The notes below the pieces were generated by a model. The model saw only the letters and a program-made list of their open reading frames with translations, did not search any database and was not told the DNA's origin. 64,000 bases of DNA from Candidatus Spongiihabitans thiooxidans (GTDB taxonomy: Bacteria > Pseudomonadota > Gammaproteobacteria > Arenicellales > Poriferihabitantaceae): NCBI GenBank assembly GCA_001543005.1, contig LFLB01000008.1, forward strand, positions 62,001-126,000, read 5' to 3'. Shown here in pieces: positions 18,336 to 26,600 of the stretch (positions are counted from its first letter, which is position 1; each line of letters opens with the position of its first letter). A program made the translations under genes and the position numbers.

Positions 18336-18662
18336 TCAGGCTTGAGATGCGGTTTCGGGTTCATTGCCTTGATTACGCCCGTGACTGCGAATGAGCGCCA
18401 TTAGCCTGTCTTTGTCATAGGCCGCTTCCAGTCTAGCGGCGGCGGCTTGCGCTTCAGTGCGTAAATCACCTCCGCAATTTACACTGACCCTTCTCCATTC
18501 TTCGAGATAAGCATCCGAGCCGATCAATCCAGCGCGCATCGCCGCTCGGTCAATGGCATCGGCAAAACGTTCGTTTAATTCAATTTTTTCAGCTTGACGA
18601 CGTTCTTTGGCCATCACCTGAACCGGGATGTCGCGCCAATAAACGGTTATCAGTTTAGCCAT
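18336..18662 (-). CDS. 'Virulence factor' family small protein
   Basis: A 108-residue protein starting MAKLITVYWRDIPVQVMAK, recognisable as the small family annotated 'virulence factor' that travels with methyltetrahydrofolate methyltransferase and DUF1638 genes, especially in marine alphaproteobacteria. No catalytic motif is evident; the middle is helical and charged. The name is historical and gives no evidence of virulence. Its conserved company suggests a role in the corrinoid methyl-transfer pathway. Confidence 0.75.
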   Translation of the reverse strand: MAKLITVYWRDIPVQVMAKERRQAEKIELNERFADAIDRAAMRAGLIGSDAYLEEWRRVSVNCGGDLRTEAQAAAARLEAAYDKDRLMALIRSHGRNQGNEPETASQA

Positions 18663-18712
18663 TGCAAATCCTCAAAATAAGTCCTCAAATTTGATGAGGC
18701 GTGAAAGACATT

Positions 18713-19339
18713 CTAATGCCGGACGCTGCCAATTTGCACCGACAAGGCAGATTCAAAGTGTTGGTCACGGGTCAAAACTCGCTGGTATTCCAGTTCCAGG
18801 TAATTGGCGGCGTTTCGGGCTTTTTTATCAATTTCCATGTCATTGAGCTGTGCCAGATAGACCAGCTTCTTGTAATTGCTGAAAAATTGATCCTTTAGCT
18901 GAGGGAATCGATCCAGCGCCAAGCCCTTGATAATCAGGCGATCGAAATGCGTGGCTAGGAAATCAGTCAGGTAGAAGGTGCCTAATTCGGCCTCGTGAAG
19001 CGCCTTGAATTTCTTTACGCCAGAAAACATCTCGTAGCAATGCGCTCCGGGCAATCGCTCAATACCGTACTGTTGCAAAACCGCATCCAGCAGTCCACCC
19101 GTGCCGCAGTCTGAATAAGCGACAAAAATACTTTGATATTTGTGCCGATTTTGTTCGATTTTGTTTCGCACTGCATCGGGAATTTTCTGAGGGTGGTTGT
19201 GCAATTCGGCAGGCAGGCATTGGATGTCCATATGCTGCCACTGGTTGAGCGCTTTTACGCGCACCAGATCGTGTGCCAATGCACCACAGGCGATCACTAA
19301 AACGGACTGGGCCAAAACCTGCTGGGGGTTAGGGGACAT
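18713..19339 (-). CDS. DUF1638 domain-containing protein
   Basis: About 208 residues from ATG at 19339 (MSPNPQQVLAQSVLVIACGAL). The pattern VIACGALAHDLVRVK near the start, then LPAELHNHPQKIPDAV and FVAYSDCGTGGLLDAVL, fits DUF1638. The family has no established function; conserved Cys (CGAL, DCGTGG) and His residues suggest metal or cofactor binding. The longer frame up to 19492 overlaps the corrinoid gene and is unlikely. It sits directly between the corrinoid protein and the 'virulence factor' gene, its usual context. Confidence 0.82.
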   Translation of the reverse strand: MSPNPQQVLAQSVLVIACGALAHDLVRVKALNQWQHMDIQCLPAELHNHPQKIPDAVRNKIEQNRHKYQSIFVAYSDCGTGGLLDAVLQQYGIERLPGAHCYEMFSGVKKFKALHEAELGTFYLTDFLATHFDRLIIKGLALDRFPQLKDQFFSNYKKLVYLAQLNDMEIDKKARNAANYLELEYQRVLTRDQHFESALSVQIGSVRH

Positions 19340-19400
19340 CGCTGGATGTGACTCCGGTGATTCTGACAGTTGAAAACGAGGCCGCTTCAATCGAATTAAA

Positions 19401-20096
19401 TCAGGCGGCGCGTTTTTCCGCCATCTTCGCCTGGGCGGTTTCCACCGCCACGGCCGCATCCCGACAATAAGCGTCGGCGCCGATGGCCGCACTGAATTCC
19501 TCGTTCAGCGGCGCGCCGCCAACCAGAACGATATAATCGTCGCGCATGCCTTTTTCCACCAGAGTGTCGATGACCACTTTCATATAAGGCATGGTTGTGG
19601 TCAATAACGCCGACATACCAATAATATCGGGCTTATGCTGTTCGATGGCTTCGAGATAATTTTCCACTGGATTATCAATGCCGAGATTGATGACTTCAAA
19701 ACCCGCGCCTTCCATCATCATCGCCACCAGGTTTTTACCGATGTCATGAATATCGCCTTTCACCGTGCCGATGATCATTTTGCCGATCGGTTCGGCGCCG
19801 GTTTCTGCCAACAAGGGGCGAAGAATTTCCATGCCGCCTTTCATTGCATTAGCCGACATCAAAACTTCCGGCACAAATAAAATGCCGTCACGAAAATCGA
19901 TGCCGACAATACGCATACCTTCCACCAACGCGTCGTCAAGGACTTTCGATGCGGTCCAGCCGCGTCCCAACAAGATATTGGTGCCTTCCACAATTTCGTC
20001 GCGCAACCCGTCATAGAGATCATCGTGCATTTGTTCGACCAGCTCGTCATCGGACAACGAGGATAAATCTAAATCATCATCGTATTCATCTACCAT
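19401..20096 (-). CDS. Corrinoid (B12-binding) protein, MttC-like
   Basis: A 231-residue protein with an N-terminal helical cap and a C-terminal Rossmann B12 domain. The cobalamin-binding motif DxHxxG is clear in VKGDIHDIGKNLV (Asp115, His117, Gly120), followed by GFEVINLGIDNPVENYLEAI and IGMSALLTTTMPYMK. It has an acidic N-terminus (MVDEYDDDLD). It is the methyl carrier between the MttB-like protein and the folate-dependent methyltransferase and is first in the minus-strand cluster. Confidence 0.93.
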   Translation of the reverse strand: MVDEYDDDLDLSSLSDDELVEQMHDDLYDGLRDEIVEGTNILLGRGWTASKVLDDALVEGMRIVGIDFRDGILFVPEVLMSANAMKGGMEILRPLLAETGAEPIGKMIIGTVKGDIHDIGKNLVAMMMEGAGFEVINLGIDNPVENYLEAIEQHKPDIIGMSALLTTTMPYMKVVIDTLVEKGMRDDYIVLVGGAPLNEEFSAAIGADAYCRDAAVAVETAQAKMAEKRAA

Positions 20097-20407
20097 GGTA
20101 AAATCTCGCTAAAGAAAGAGGCCTATTCTAGGGTGATTTTTTCTCAAAAGTACGCTCTACCTGCGACAAAAATTCACTAATTTATTACGTTTAGGTGCAA
20201 AACCGTGGTTACACCATTTCGGTTTACTTCTACAACCCATCGGATGAATGATACATTGGCATCGCGGCTACGCGCAATTTGAATAGTCATAAAATTGGGT
20301 TTGCCGCTAATATTGCTTCGATGCCATTGACTATTCATAGGCGTATTCGGCGGATTACTCGGAGCTGCCATAATAACTATAAACTGACAACCTCGCTTTT
20401 GAGAATT
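20097..20407. other. Intergenic region upstream of corrinoid operon
   Basis: 311 bases between the corrinoid gene and the phosphoribosyltransferase. It should hold the operon promoter. No cobalamin riboswitch could be recognised. A 64-codon minus-strand frame (20177-20371) is open but has no ribosome binding site or known domain. Confidence 0.35.
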
Positions 20408-20971
20408 TTAGTTTTGCACGCTTTGAATTATATCGAATAATTTTCCTTTGCCGGATTTTAATTCCGCCTTGCTCAAACCCTGAACTTCGTGTGGAAACAC
20501 CAACCATTTGTCAGTGGTATGCAAATAATAATCGGGTTCTCGGTCGGTTTTATTATTACCGGATTTGAACCACGGTGTGGCTACTTTTATTTGGGATGGG
20601 GTGTTACGCCGGGTTCTTTCGGTAAGTTGGTCGATTACTGCCTGGATGCTTCGCCCAGAGTCATAAACATCATCAACGATCAACAATGCATTTTCAGCAT
20701 TTAGATTTTTAGTCAAATAGCCCAAACCATGCACTCGAACCTCGTTGCCGGAAGCGGATATTCCGGTGTAAAGCGAGGTTCGCACGCTGATATGGTCGGT
20801 AGTGACACCAAAATATTCCAGCATTTCCTGTACTGCGATCCCCACCGGTGACCCGCCGCGCCAAATCCCGACTATAAAATCTGGCCGAAATTCACTTTCC
20901 AAAATTTCCGCGCCAAGCTGGTACGAGTCTTCGAGTAATTCCTGTGCAGTGATATAGTGTTTTTCAGTCAT
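20408..20971 (-). CDS. Phosphoribosyltransferase (purine PRTase-like)
   Basis: A 187-residue type I phosphoribosyltransferase. The PRPP loop ALLIVDDVYDSGRSIQ is intact, preceded by FIVGIWRGGSPVGIAVQEML. The size and layout resemble xanthine/hypoxanthine phosphoribosyltransferases that salvage purine bases to nucleotides. The exact base cannot be read from sequence. It is 311 bases upstream of the corrinoid operon on the same strand; a functional link is possible but not shown. Confidence 0.85.
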   Translation of the reverse strand: MTEKHYITAQELLEDSYQLGAEILESEFRPDFIVGIWRGGSPVGIAVQEMLEYFGVTTDHISVRTSLYTGISASGNEVRVHGLGYLTKNLNAENALLIVDDVYDSGRSIQAVIDQLTERTRRNTPSQIKVATPWFKSGNNKTDREPDYYLHTTDKWLVFPHEVQGLSKAELKSGKGKLFDIIQSVQN

Positions 20972-21052
20972 GACTGAATGGCTCTAAATAAGTTACGTCC
21001 ATGTAAATAAACCGATGTTGCATTAATGATGTTGCATAATATTGAAAAGGAA

Positions 21053-21140
21053 TGGTACCCGGAGCCGGACTTGAACCGGCACGATGTTGCCATCGAGGGA
21101 TTTTAAGTCCCTTGCGTCTACCAAATTCCGCCACCCGGGC
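21053..21140 (-). tRNA. leuZ: tRNA-Leu (anticodon UAA)
   Basis: The minus strand folds into an 88-base class II tRNA with a long variable arm, acceptor GCCCGGG pairing with the 3' end, the T-loop GGTTCAAGTCC and encoded CCA. The anticodon loop ACTTAAAAT reads UAA. It is the last of the Gly-Cys-Leu set known from E. coli (glyW-cysT-leuZ). Confidence 0.95.
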
Positions 21141-21168
21141 AAACGACGCCTGCTTTAATTATATGACC

Positions 21169-21242
21169 TGGAGGCTGAGCCCGGAATCGAACCGAGGTAC
21201 ACGGCTTTGCAGGCCGCTGCATAACCACTCTGCCACTCAGCC
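21169..21242 (-). tRNA. cysT: tRNA-Cys (anticodon GCA)
   Basis: A 74-base tRNA on the minus strand with acceptor GGCTGAG, anticodon loop CCTGCAAAG (GCA), T-loop GGTTCGATTCC and encoded CCA. It is 28 bases upstream of tRNA-Leu and probably co-transcribed with it. Confidence 0.96.
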
Positions 21243-21330
21243 GGTCGGCTAAATTTGGTCAAGAGACATGACATGGTGAATCATACCACCATTGCCCGAA
21301 ACACCGCCATCCCCTCCCCGCCGCGGCCAT

Positions 21331-21798
21331 CTACGCGTTGCTCTTTATGCGCTCGATTTTCTTGTAGCCGACGAAGAGCAGGATAATGAACGCGGTCAGC
21401 AGCGAAATGAAGCGCGAGATGGCGCTCAATTCCGGCCAGTATCCCATATAACCGACGCAGAGGCTGAGAATGCCGCCGAACATCAGCCCGGTGCCGAGCG
21501 TCTGCGCCGGCAGGAAAACGCCGACCACAATCGCAAGCACGCCGACGGGAACCGCCGTGAAGAATAGGTGTTGATGAAAGCGCTTGAAGTCTTCCCGCCT
21601 CTTCGCTTCGAGTTCGCTTCTTTCCGTTTCCAGCTGCAGTTGTTCTTCGGGAGAAGCGCGCTGGTGGCGCCCCTCGTAATTTTCGATCATGTAATCCTCC
21701 CACTGCGGAGACGGGCTGACGGAACTGACCCCGTAATACACCATCATCGGAAAAACCACCGCAATGGCGAACCCCAACGCGAATTTTTTGGCCAGCAT
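21331..21798 (-). CDS. Hypothetical membrane protein
   Basis: 155 residues, family not recognised. One N-terminal hydrophobic segment (about residues 6-24), a polar, Glu/Arg-rich middle likely to be helical (residues 45-75), then three hydrophobic segments (about 80-97, 103-118, 128-145) and a basic end KKIERIKSNA. It lies between tRNA-Cys and tRNA-Gly, a place with no gene in E. coli, on the same strand as both, and may have arrived with the neighbouring transposase remnant. Confidence 0.6.
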   Translation of the reverse strand: MLAKKFALGFAIAVVFPMMVYYGVSSVSPSPQWEDYMIENYEGRHQRASPEEQLQLETERSELEAKRREDFKRFHQHLFFTAVPVGVLAIVVGVFLPAQTLGTGLMFGGILSLCVGYMGYWPELSAISRFISLLTAFIILLFVGYKKIERIKSNA

Positions 21799-22161
21799 TG
21801 TCTTGTCCTCGTGATTGAATCTGTGCGCGGGAGTATAACCCCGGTTTGCTTTGCGGACAAGGAGCTGTCCGAGTTCACCACATATGAGACAAAATCAGGT
21901 CGCCAAGGTGAGTTGCCGATAATACGCCATCGGCATCATCAATCCAAACTATCGTGTGGTCGGCAATGGTTATAGGGCTGCTGGCAATGCACCAGTTCCT
22001 GGTTGATCGCGGTTGCCGTCAACGGGTCCTCTTTACAGCGGGCAGCACTCATAACGGCTGCATTGGCGCGCTCGACGCAACCATTCCATTCAGGCCGCCA
22101 TCTTAATAGTCTCATTATGTGGCTAGCCCGGACACTTCCGAGATGGGCATGATTGCCGCAA

Positions 22162-22215
22162 GCGAGGCTTCAGCCTCGCCAAGCCATTGCCAGGATGGCG
22201 GGACTAAGGTCCCGC
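22162..22215. repeat. Pair of short palindromes
   Basis: Two hairpins occur 18 bases apart: GCGAGGCT-TC-AGCCTCGC at 22162-22179 and GCGGGAC-TAAG-GTCCCGC at 22198-22215. Together they look like a REP-type element of paired GC-rich palindromes. They directly flank the C-terminal end of the transposase remnant. The remaining 21799-22161 stretch shows no gene. Confidence 0.65.
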
Positions 22216-22222
22216 TTCCGGG

Positions 22223-22525
22223 ATGGGCCAGGAAGTCCTTGGCGCAACGGCTGGTCGCACGACTATAGGAGTTCAAGGCAACAAATCCGGTGACCGGACA
22301 GGCGGCCTTGAACTCCTTGACGCCAAAGCCCGCCGGCAGTCCTACGCTCATGCGGTCGATCCGCGCCAGCTCGCCCAGCCGCTTGGCGCGCATCCCGTAT
22401 TGCCAACGCCTGGCGTGGCCACGGAATCGGCGCCGACGTTTGGGCTTGATGCGCCCGACCGCGCTGAGGCTCAGATCCTGATCCCTGGAAAACACCTTCC
22501 AGAGCTTGCGTTTGCCCCACAGAAC
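22223..22525 (-). pseudogene. Integrase-core transposase remnant (IS481-like)
   Basis: The minus strand encodes about 100 residues resembling the start of an integrase-core transposase: VLWGKRKLWKVFSRDQDLS, then SAVGRIKPKRRRRFRGHA, GELARIDRMSVGLP (where the first catalytic Asp of DDE enzymes lies) and FKAACPVTGFVALNSYSRAT. The N-terminal helix-turn-helix and the later Asp and Glu of the DDE triad are missing, so it is a dead fragment. The same frame reads on through tRNA-Gly, which proves the longer frame is not a real gene. Confidence 0.65.
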
Positions 22526-22877
22526 CTGCCCCTGGCTTGAACAGGGGGGGTCGGTGCAATACTTGTTGTTCCTGTTGTTTTGTCCATTGCACACCGCGGG
22601 GACGCTTCGGGCGGCAACCTTGAATGGTCGCGGCAACGGCACGGCCGCAATGCGCCGTTTTCTACGAAACGCCAAGTTGACCGCAAACGCATCATCCGCT
22701 TGTTCTTGCTGAACCGGAAACTGACCTTTTTCGGCTTCAGCCCGCAGATTATTGCGACACGAGAACGCCAAAAATCCAATTCTGCGCTGGATAATTACCG
22801 GCGTACCCGCGCGGATTTGCGTTTCAGTCGGCAGTTTTAATTGGGGTGCCGATGGCACCGATAACCGAACTGGCAAC
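22526..22877. other. Unassigned stretch between transposase remnant and tRNA-Gly
   Basis: About 350 bases with open frames on both strands but no recognisable protein. The minus-strand frame continues into the transposase fragment but its sequence is not transposase-like. Possibly further degraded mobile-element DNA. Confidence 0.35.
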
Positions 22878-22953
<76 letters not shown>

Positions 22954-23039
22954 ATATCCGACATACCGCCATAGTAAACTTCAGAGGGTGTTGGTTCTAT
23001 TTAAGCATAGGGTGGTGTCAATAGCAAAGTCATTGAATT

Positions 23040-23627
23040 TTATTCAATCTTGGGCTTTTCCAGTAGATAGGGCATCGCTGACTTCAAATAAACCCACATC
23101 GACCACAGGGTGAGTATGGCGGCAAAATAAAAAGCGATCTCACCGACATGAAATATAGGTATTCCCATTATTGGCTTGGCGTACAACAAAAGCCCGATGG
23201 AAACCATTTGAAATACGGTCTTGACTTTTCCCAATGCACCCACCGCCATCATACCCCGTTCCCCGAGTTCCGCCATCCATTCGCGCAAAGCGGAAATTAC
23301 AATTTCCCGTCCAATAATGATACATACCGCAACCGCAAACGGCATCGGGTGGAACACTCGGCCAAGCACCTCGGAATCCGAAACCAACAGCACCAGCGCG
23401 CTGGAGACGATCAGTTTATCCGCCACCGGATCCAGGAACGCGCCGAGCATCGAGGTTGCATTCAGCTTTCTTGCAAGAAATCCGTCTAACCAATCGGTTA
23501 CTGCCGCGAGCACAAATATACTGGTGATTATCAGCTCTCTTTTTTCCGATGACCAAAAGTAAGCAATCACCAATACCGGAATCAGTAAAATTCTCAACAA
23601 TGTCAGGCTGTTTGGGATATTTAGCAT
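23040..23627 (-). CDS. pgsA: CDP-diacylglycerol-glycerol-3-phosphate 3-phosphatidyltransferase
   Basis: Makes phosphatidylglycerol phosphate at the inner membrane. The CDP-alcohol phosphotransferase motif is complete: DWLDGFLARKLN followed by SMLGAFLDPVADKL, giving the DG-AR-G-D-D pattern. 195 residues with several hydrophobic helices, normal length, start MLNIPNSLTLLRI typical. It lies downstream of the uvrC fusion on the same strand, the usual uvrC-pgsA order. Confidence 0.95.
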   Translation of the reverse strand: MLNIPNSLTLLRILLIPVLVIAYFWSSEKRELIITSIFVLAAVTDWLDGFLARKLNATSMLGAFLDPVADKLIVSSALVLLVSDSEVLGRVFHPMPFAVAVCIIIGREIVISALREWMAELGERGMMAVGALGKVKTVFQMVSIGLLLYAKPIMGIPIFHVGEIAFYFAAILTLWSMWVYLKSAMPYLLEKPKIE

Positions 23628-23736
23628 TGTTGTTTTGCCACTGTCGTTACGCTCACCGCCAAATATTTTGGATGCGTGATTTTAAAGTAGCGAGTTTAAG
23701 AGATTTTCACCCTTTTGATGTTATTTTTTTGGATAT

Positions 23737-23828
23737 ACCCAAACCATAAGGGCATAAATACCCAAACCATAAGGGCATAAATACCCAAACCATAAGGGCA
23801 TAAATACCCAAACCATAGGACATAAAGG
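23737..23828. repeat. 23-bp tandem repeat, four copies
   Basis: The unit ACCCAAACCATAAGGGCATAA plus AT recurs with exact 23-base period at 23737, 23760, 23783 and 23806; the last copy is diverged. It lies between pgsA and uvrC. A related sequence occurs at about 31509-31545, where it forms the end of livH. No unique spacers, so it is not a CRISPR array. Confidence 0.85.
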
Positions 23829-23891
23829 GCGCAAGCATCATGTTATTTAGGGTTGGGAGTTTCAGTTATGCTCCGGTTCCCCAAAAATATA

Positions 23892-23979
23892 CATGTAAGA
23901 GGTGCGCCCGCTCGGGGATGGTGGAACCCCTTATTCATGTAAGAGGTGCGCCCGCTCGGGGATGGTGGAACCCCTTATT
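23892..23979. repeat. Exact 44-bp tandem duplication
   Basis: A 44-base block beginning CATGTAAGAGGTGCGCCCGC is present twice head to tail (23892-23935 and 23936-23979), ending seven bases before the uvrC stop region. Each copy can form a hairpin through GGGG..CCCC. Possibly a recent slippage event; it may act as the transcription end of the uvrC fusion. Confidence 0.85.
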
Positions 23980-23986
23980 GATGGCG

Positions 23987-26473
23987 CTAATCATGGAACC
24001 GGTTATAAATCCGCTGCGCCAGCACCGGACTAATCCCCGGGACTTTGGCTAAGTCCTCGGTGCCAGCGCGCGTTACTTCTCGCAATCCACCAAAATACCT
24101 TAACAGATTGCGGCGGCGTGTATCGCCCACGCCCTCGATTTGTTGCAACGGCGACTCGGTGCGCGCCTTGGCACGGCGTTGGCGATGTCCGGTAATGGCA
24201 AAGCGATGTGCTTCGTCTCGAACGCGCTGTATCAGGTGCAACGCCGACGATGTTTTGTCGGGTATTATAGCGCGAATGCTGCCGAACAGGTGAAGCTGTT
24301 CGTCTCCAGGGCGGCGTGTGCGGCCCTTGGAGACCGCCAATAACACCACCGAACCCAAAATCTGTAATTCCTCAAATACCCGCGCCGCCACGCCCAACTG
24401 ACCCTTGCCGCCGTCGACAATGACCAGGTCCGGCAGCTTGCCGTCGTCTTGCAACACCCGTTTGTAACGCCGTTTCAGGGTCTGCTGCATGGCGGCATAA
24501 TCATCCCCCGGTTCGATTCCTGAAATATTAAATTTTCGATAATCCGATTTAACGGCGCCCTGATGGTTGAATACCACGCACGACCCTACTGCGCGCTCGC
24601 CCATGGTGTGGCTGATGTCAAAACATTCAATCCGGGCCGGAACTTCGTCCAAAGACAATAAATCAGTCAACGCCACAAACTGTGCATCAATCTGGCTTCG
24701 CTGGTTGAGATGGCTGCGCAAGTGATCGACGGTGTTGACGCGCGCCGATTCTATCCAGCGGGCGCGATGGGCGCGGCAGCGGTGCTTGATTTCAACCCTG
24801 CTTTTATTCTCAATTGAAAATACCTGTTGCAAAGAACTTCTGCTTTCAATTTTTTCGCTGAGCAATATTTCCGCTGGCATGATTGACCCGAAATAATTCT
24901 GCGGCAAAAACGCTTCCAGCAGCTTGGCGGCGGCCAGATCCAGCGGATTTTTTTGGATGTGGAAACGGCTGCCGAGATTGCGCCCGTGGCGGATTGATAC
25001 CACCCCAAAACACACCCTGCCAGACTCAAGCGCCACCGTTACCACATCGGCGTTACCGCTGCCGGAGGAAACATATTGCTTGGCCGTGGCGCGTTGCAGT
25101 AGTGCGATACGGTCGCGGTAGTGCGCCGCGGTTTCATAATCCAGCCTGGTTGACGCGCTTTCCATTTTACCGGCCAGTTCATCAAGCAGGGAAAAATCCC
25201 GGCCGCCCAGCATGGCTTTCGCCTGACGCACATCTTCGAGATAGTCTTCGCGCCCAATGCGCCCGACACAAGGCGCGCTACATCGTTTGATTTGATACTG
25301 CAGGCACGGGCGCGAACGGTTGCGAAAAAAGGCGTCGTTACATTGCCGCAGGCGAAATATTTTATGCAGTAGGGCGAGCATTTCGCGCACCGCGGTGGCG
25401 TTGGGATAGGGCCCGTAATACTGGTGTGGGCGCGTGCGCCGGCCACGATAAAAAGAAAACCTTGGAAACAGGTCTCGTTCGGTCAGGCGAATATAGGGGA
25501 AACTTTTGTCATCGCGCAAGGAGATGTTGTAACGCGGTTTCTGCTCCTTGATCAGATTATTTTCCAGTAGTAACGCCTCGCTTTCGGTGCGGGTTTGCTG
25601 GGTTTCGGCGCGGTGAATTTTCGACACCATCAAGCGCGTCTTCGCGCTCAGTCCGGTATTTCTAAAATAACTTTGCAGGCGTTTTTTTAAGTTGCCTGCC
25701 TTGCCGACATACAAGGTTTTTTCATCCTGATCCGAGAAAATATAAACCCCTGGTTTTTCCGACACCATGTCCAGAAATACTTTGGAATCAAAATTATTGC
25801 CGGTTTCAGGCACGCGCAATTTTCCACGCGCAATTTTCGCTAACTCAGAATGGATACGTTGAAAAACGTTGTCAAACATCGGCTCGGTTAATCGACGGGT
25901 GTGCGTATTATAGCGGCTGCAATGATAACTATCGATCAGGATCAGGCCGTTGTCGAGTGCGTGACCGGCGTTGTGGGCAAATTGATATTGGCTTAATTTA
26001 AGGTTGAAGGCGCGTAAGATGGCGCGATGAGCCAATTGACCGAGGGCCAGGATTACGTGCAAATGCGGCTGCATCACTTCTGCTTGCAGAAAGTGATTGC
26101 AGTTTTTTTCCTCCTCTCCGAGCGGCTTATTTTGCGGCGGCAGGCATTTCACTGCGTTAGTAATTCGGCAATTATATAACTGTAATTCATCGTTCGCATG
26201 CGCCGACACAGGTTCTGAAGCGAACCCAAATTTATACAATGTTTGATACAGCAAAATACCGGCATGATCACCGGTGAATGGTCTGCCGGTGGCATTGGCG
26301 CCGTGCTTGCCGGGGGCCAGCCCGACGATTAACAGTTGCGCTTCTTCTACTCCGAAAGGCGGCACCGGTTTGCATGTATAATTTTCATGCCGCGCCTTAA
26401 CTTCCTGTAAAAACTGAACCAGCCGAGGGCATTGCCTACAGTTTTGGTCATACCATTGTTTTGGCCACTTCAC
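23987..26473 (-). CDS. uvrC: Uracil-DNA glycosylase (family 5, UDGb)-UvrC fusion protein
   Basis: One uninterrupted frame of 828 residues. Residues 1-215 are a UDGb-type glycosylase: Fe-S cysteines C12, C15, C110 and C125, motif VGLAPGKHGANATGRPFTGD (50-69), and SYHCSRYNTHTRRLT (182-196), where the family has HPSxxN. Residues about 226-828 are a complete UvrC: GIY-YIG nuclease (PGVYIF, LYVGKAGNLKKRL), the RPCLQYQIKRCSAPCVG cysteine motif, a UVR segment (LDYETAAHYRDRI), the RNase H-like domain (ECFDISHTMGERAVGS; LVIVDGGKGQLG) and C-terminal helix-hairpin-helix. It would join uracil removal with nucleotide excision incision. No ATG lies at the canonical UvrC start, but an in-frame GTG at 25813 (residue 221) could give a separate ~608-residue UvrC. 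Followed by pgsA as usual. Confidence 0.9.
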   Translation of the reverse strand: MKWPKQWYDQNCRQCPRLVQFLQEVKARHENYTCKPVPPFGVEEAQLLIVGLAPGKHGANATGRPFTGDHAGILLYQTLYKFGFASEPVSAHANDELQLYNCRITNAVKCLPPQNKPLGEEEKNCNHFLQAEVMQPHLHVILALGQLAHRAILRAFNLKLSQYQFAHNAGHALDNGLILIDSYHCSRYNTHTRRLTEPMFDNVFQRIHSELAKIARGKLRVPETGNNFDSKVFLDMVSEKPGVYIFSDQDEKTLYVGKAGNLKKRLQSYFRNTGLSAKTRLMVSKIHRAETQQTRTESEALLLENNLIKEQKPRYNISLRDDKSFPYIRLTERDLFPRFSFYRGRRTRPHQYYGPYPNATAVREMLALLHKIFRLRQCNDAFFRNRSRPCLQYQIKRCSAPCVGRIGREDYLEDVRQAKAMLGGRDFSLLDELAGKMESASTRLDYETAAHYRDRIALLQRATAKQYVSSGSGNADVVTVALESGRVCFGVVSIRHGRNLGSRFHIQKNPLDLAAAKLLEAFLPQNYFGSIMPAEILLSEKIESRSSLQQVFSIENKSRVEIKHRCRAHRARWIESARVNTVDHLRSHLNQRSQIDAQFVALTDLLSLDEVPARIECFDISHTMGERAVGSCVVFNHQGAVKSDYRKFNISGIEPGDDYAAMQQTLKRRYKRVLQDDGKLPDLVIVDGGKGQLGVAARVFEELQILGSVVLLAVSKGRTRRPGDEQLHLFGSIRAIIPDKTSSALHLIQRVRDEAHRFAITGHRQRRAKARTESPLQQIEGVGDTRRRNLLRYFGGLREVTRAGTEDLAKVPGISPVLAQRIYNRFHD

Positions 26474-26600
26474 CGTATTCGCCTCATGTTAATTGTTCCG
26501 GCCTAATTGTTCCAAGCTGATTTTCCAGGCTGATTGTTTGCGGGTAGTATACAATTCATGCTCTTATCAATCCCATAATCGCCCACAATTATTTTGCAAA

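Noticed and set aside
20177-20371. 64-codon minus-strand frame
   Set aside because: No ribosome binding site or recognisable family; kept only as a note within the intergenic entry.
20097-20407. Cobalamin riboswitch upstream of the corrinoid operon
   Set aside because: No recognisable B12-box or conserved core could be found by eye.
23737-23828. Possible CRISPR array
   Set aside because: The units are directly adjacent with no unique spacers, and no cas genes are present.
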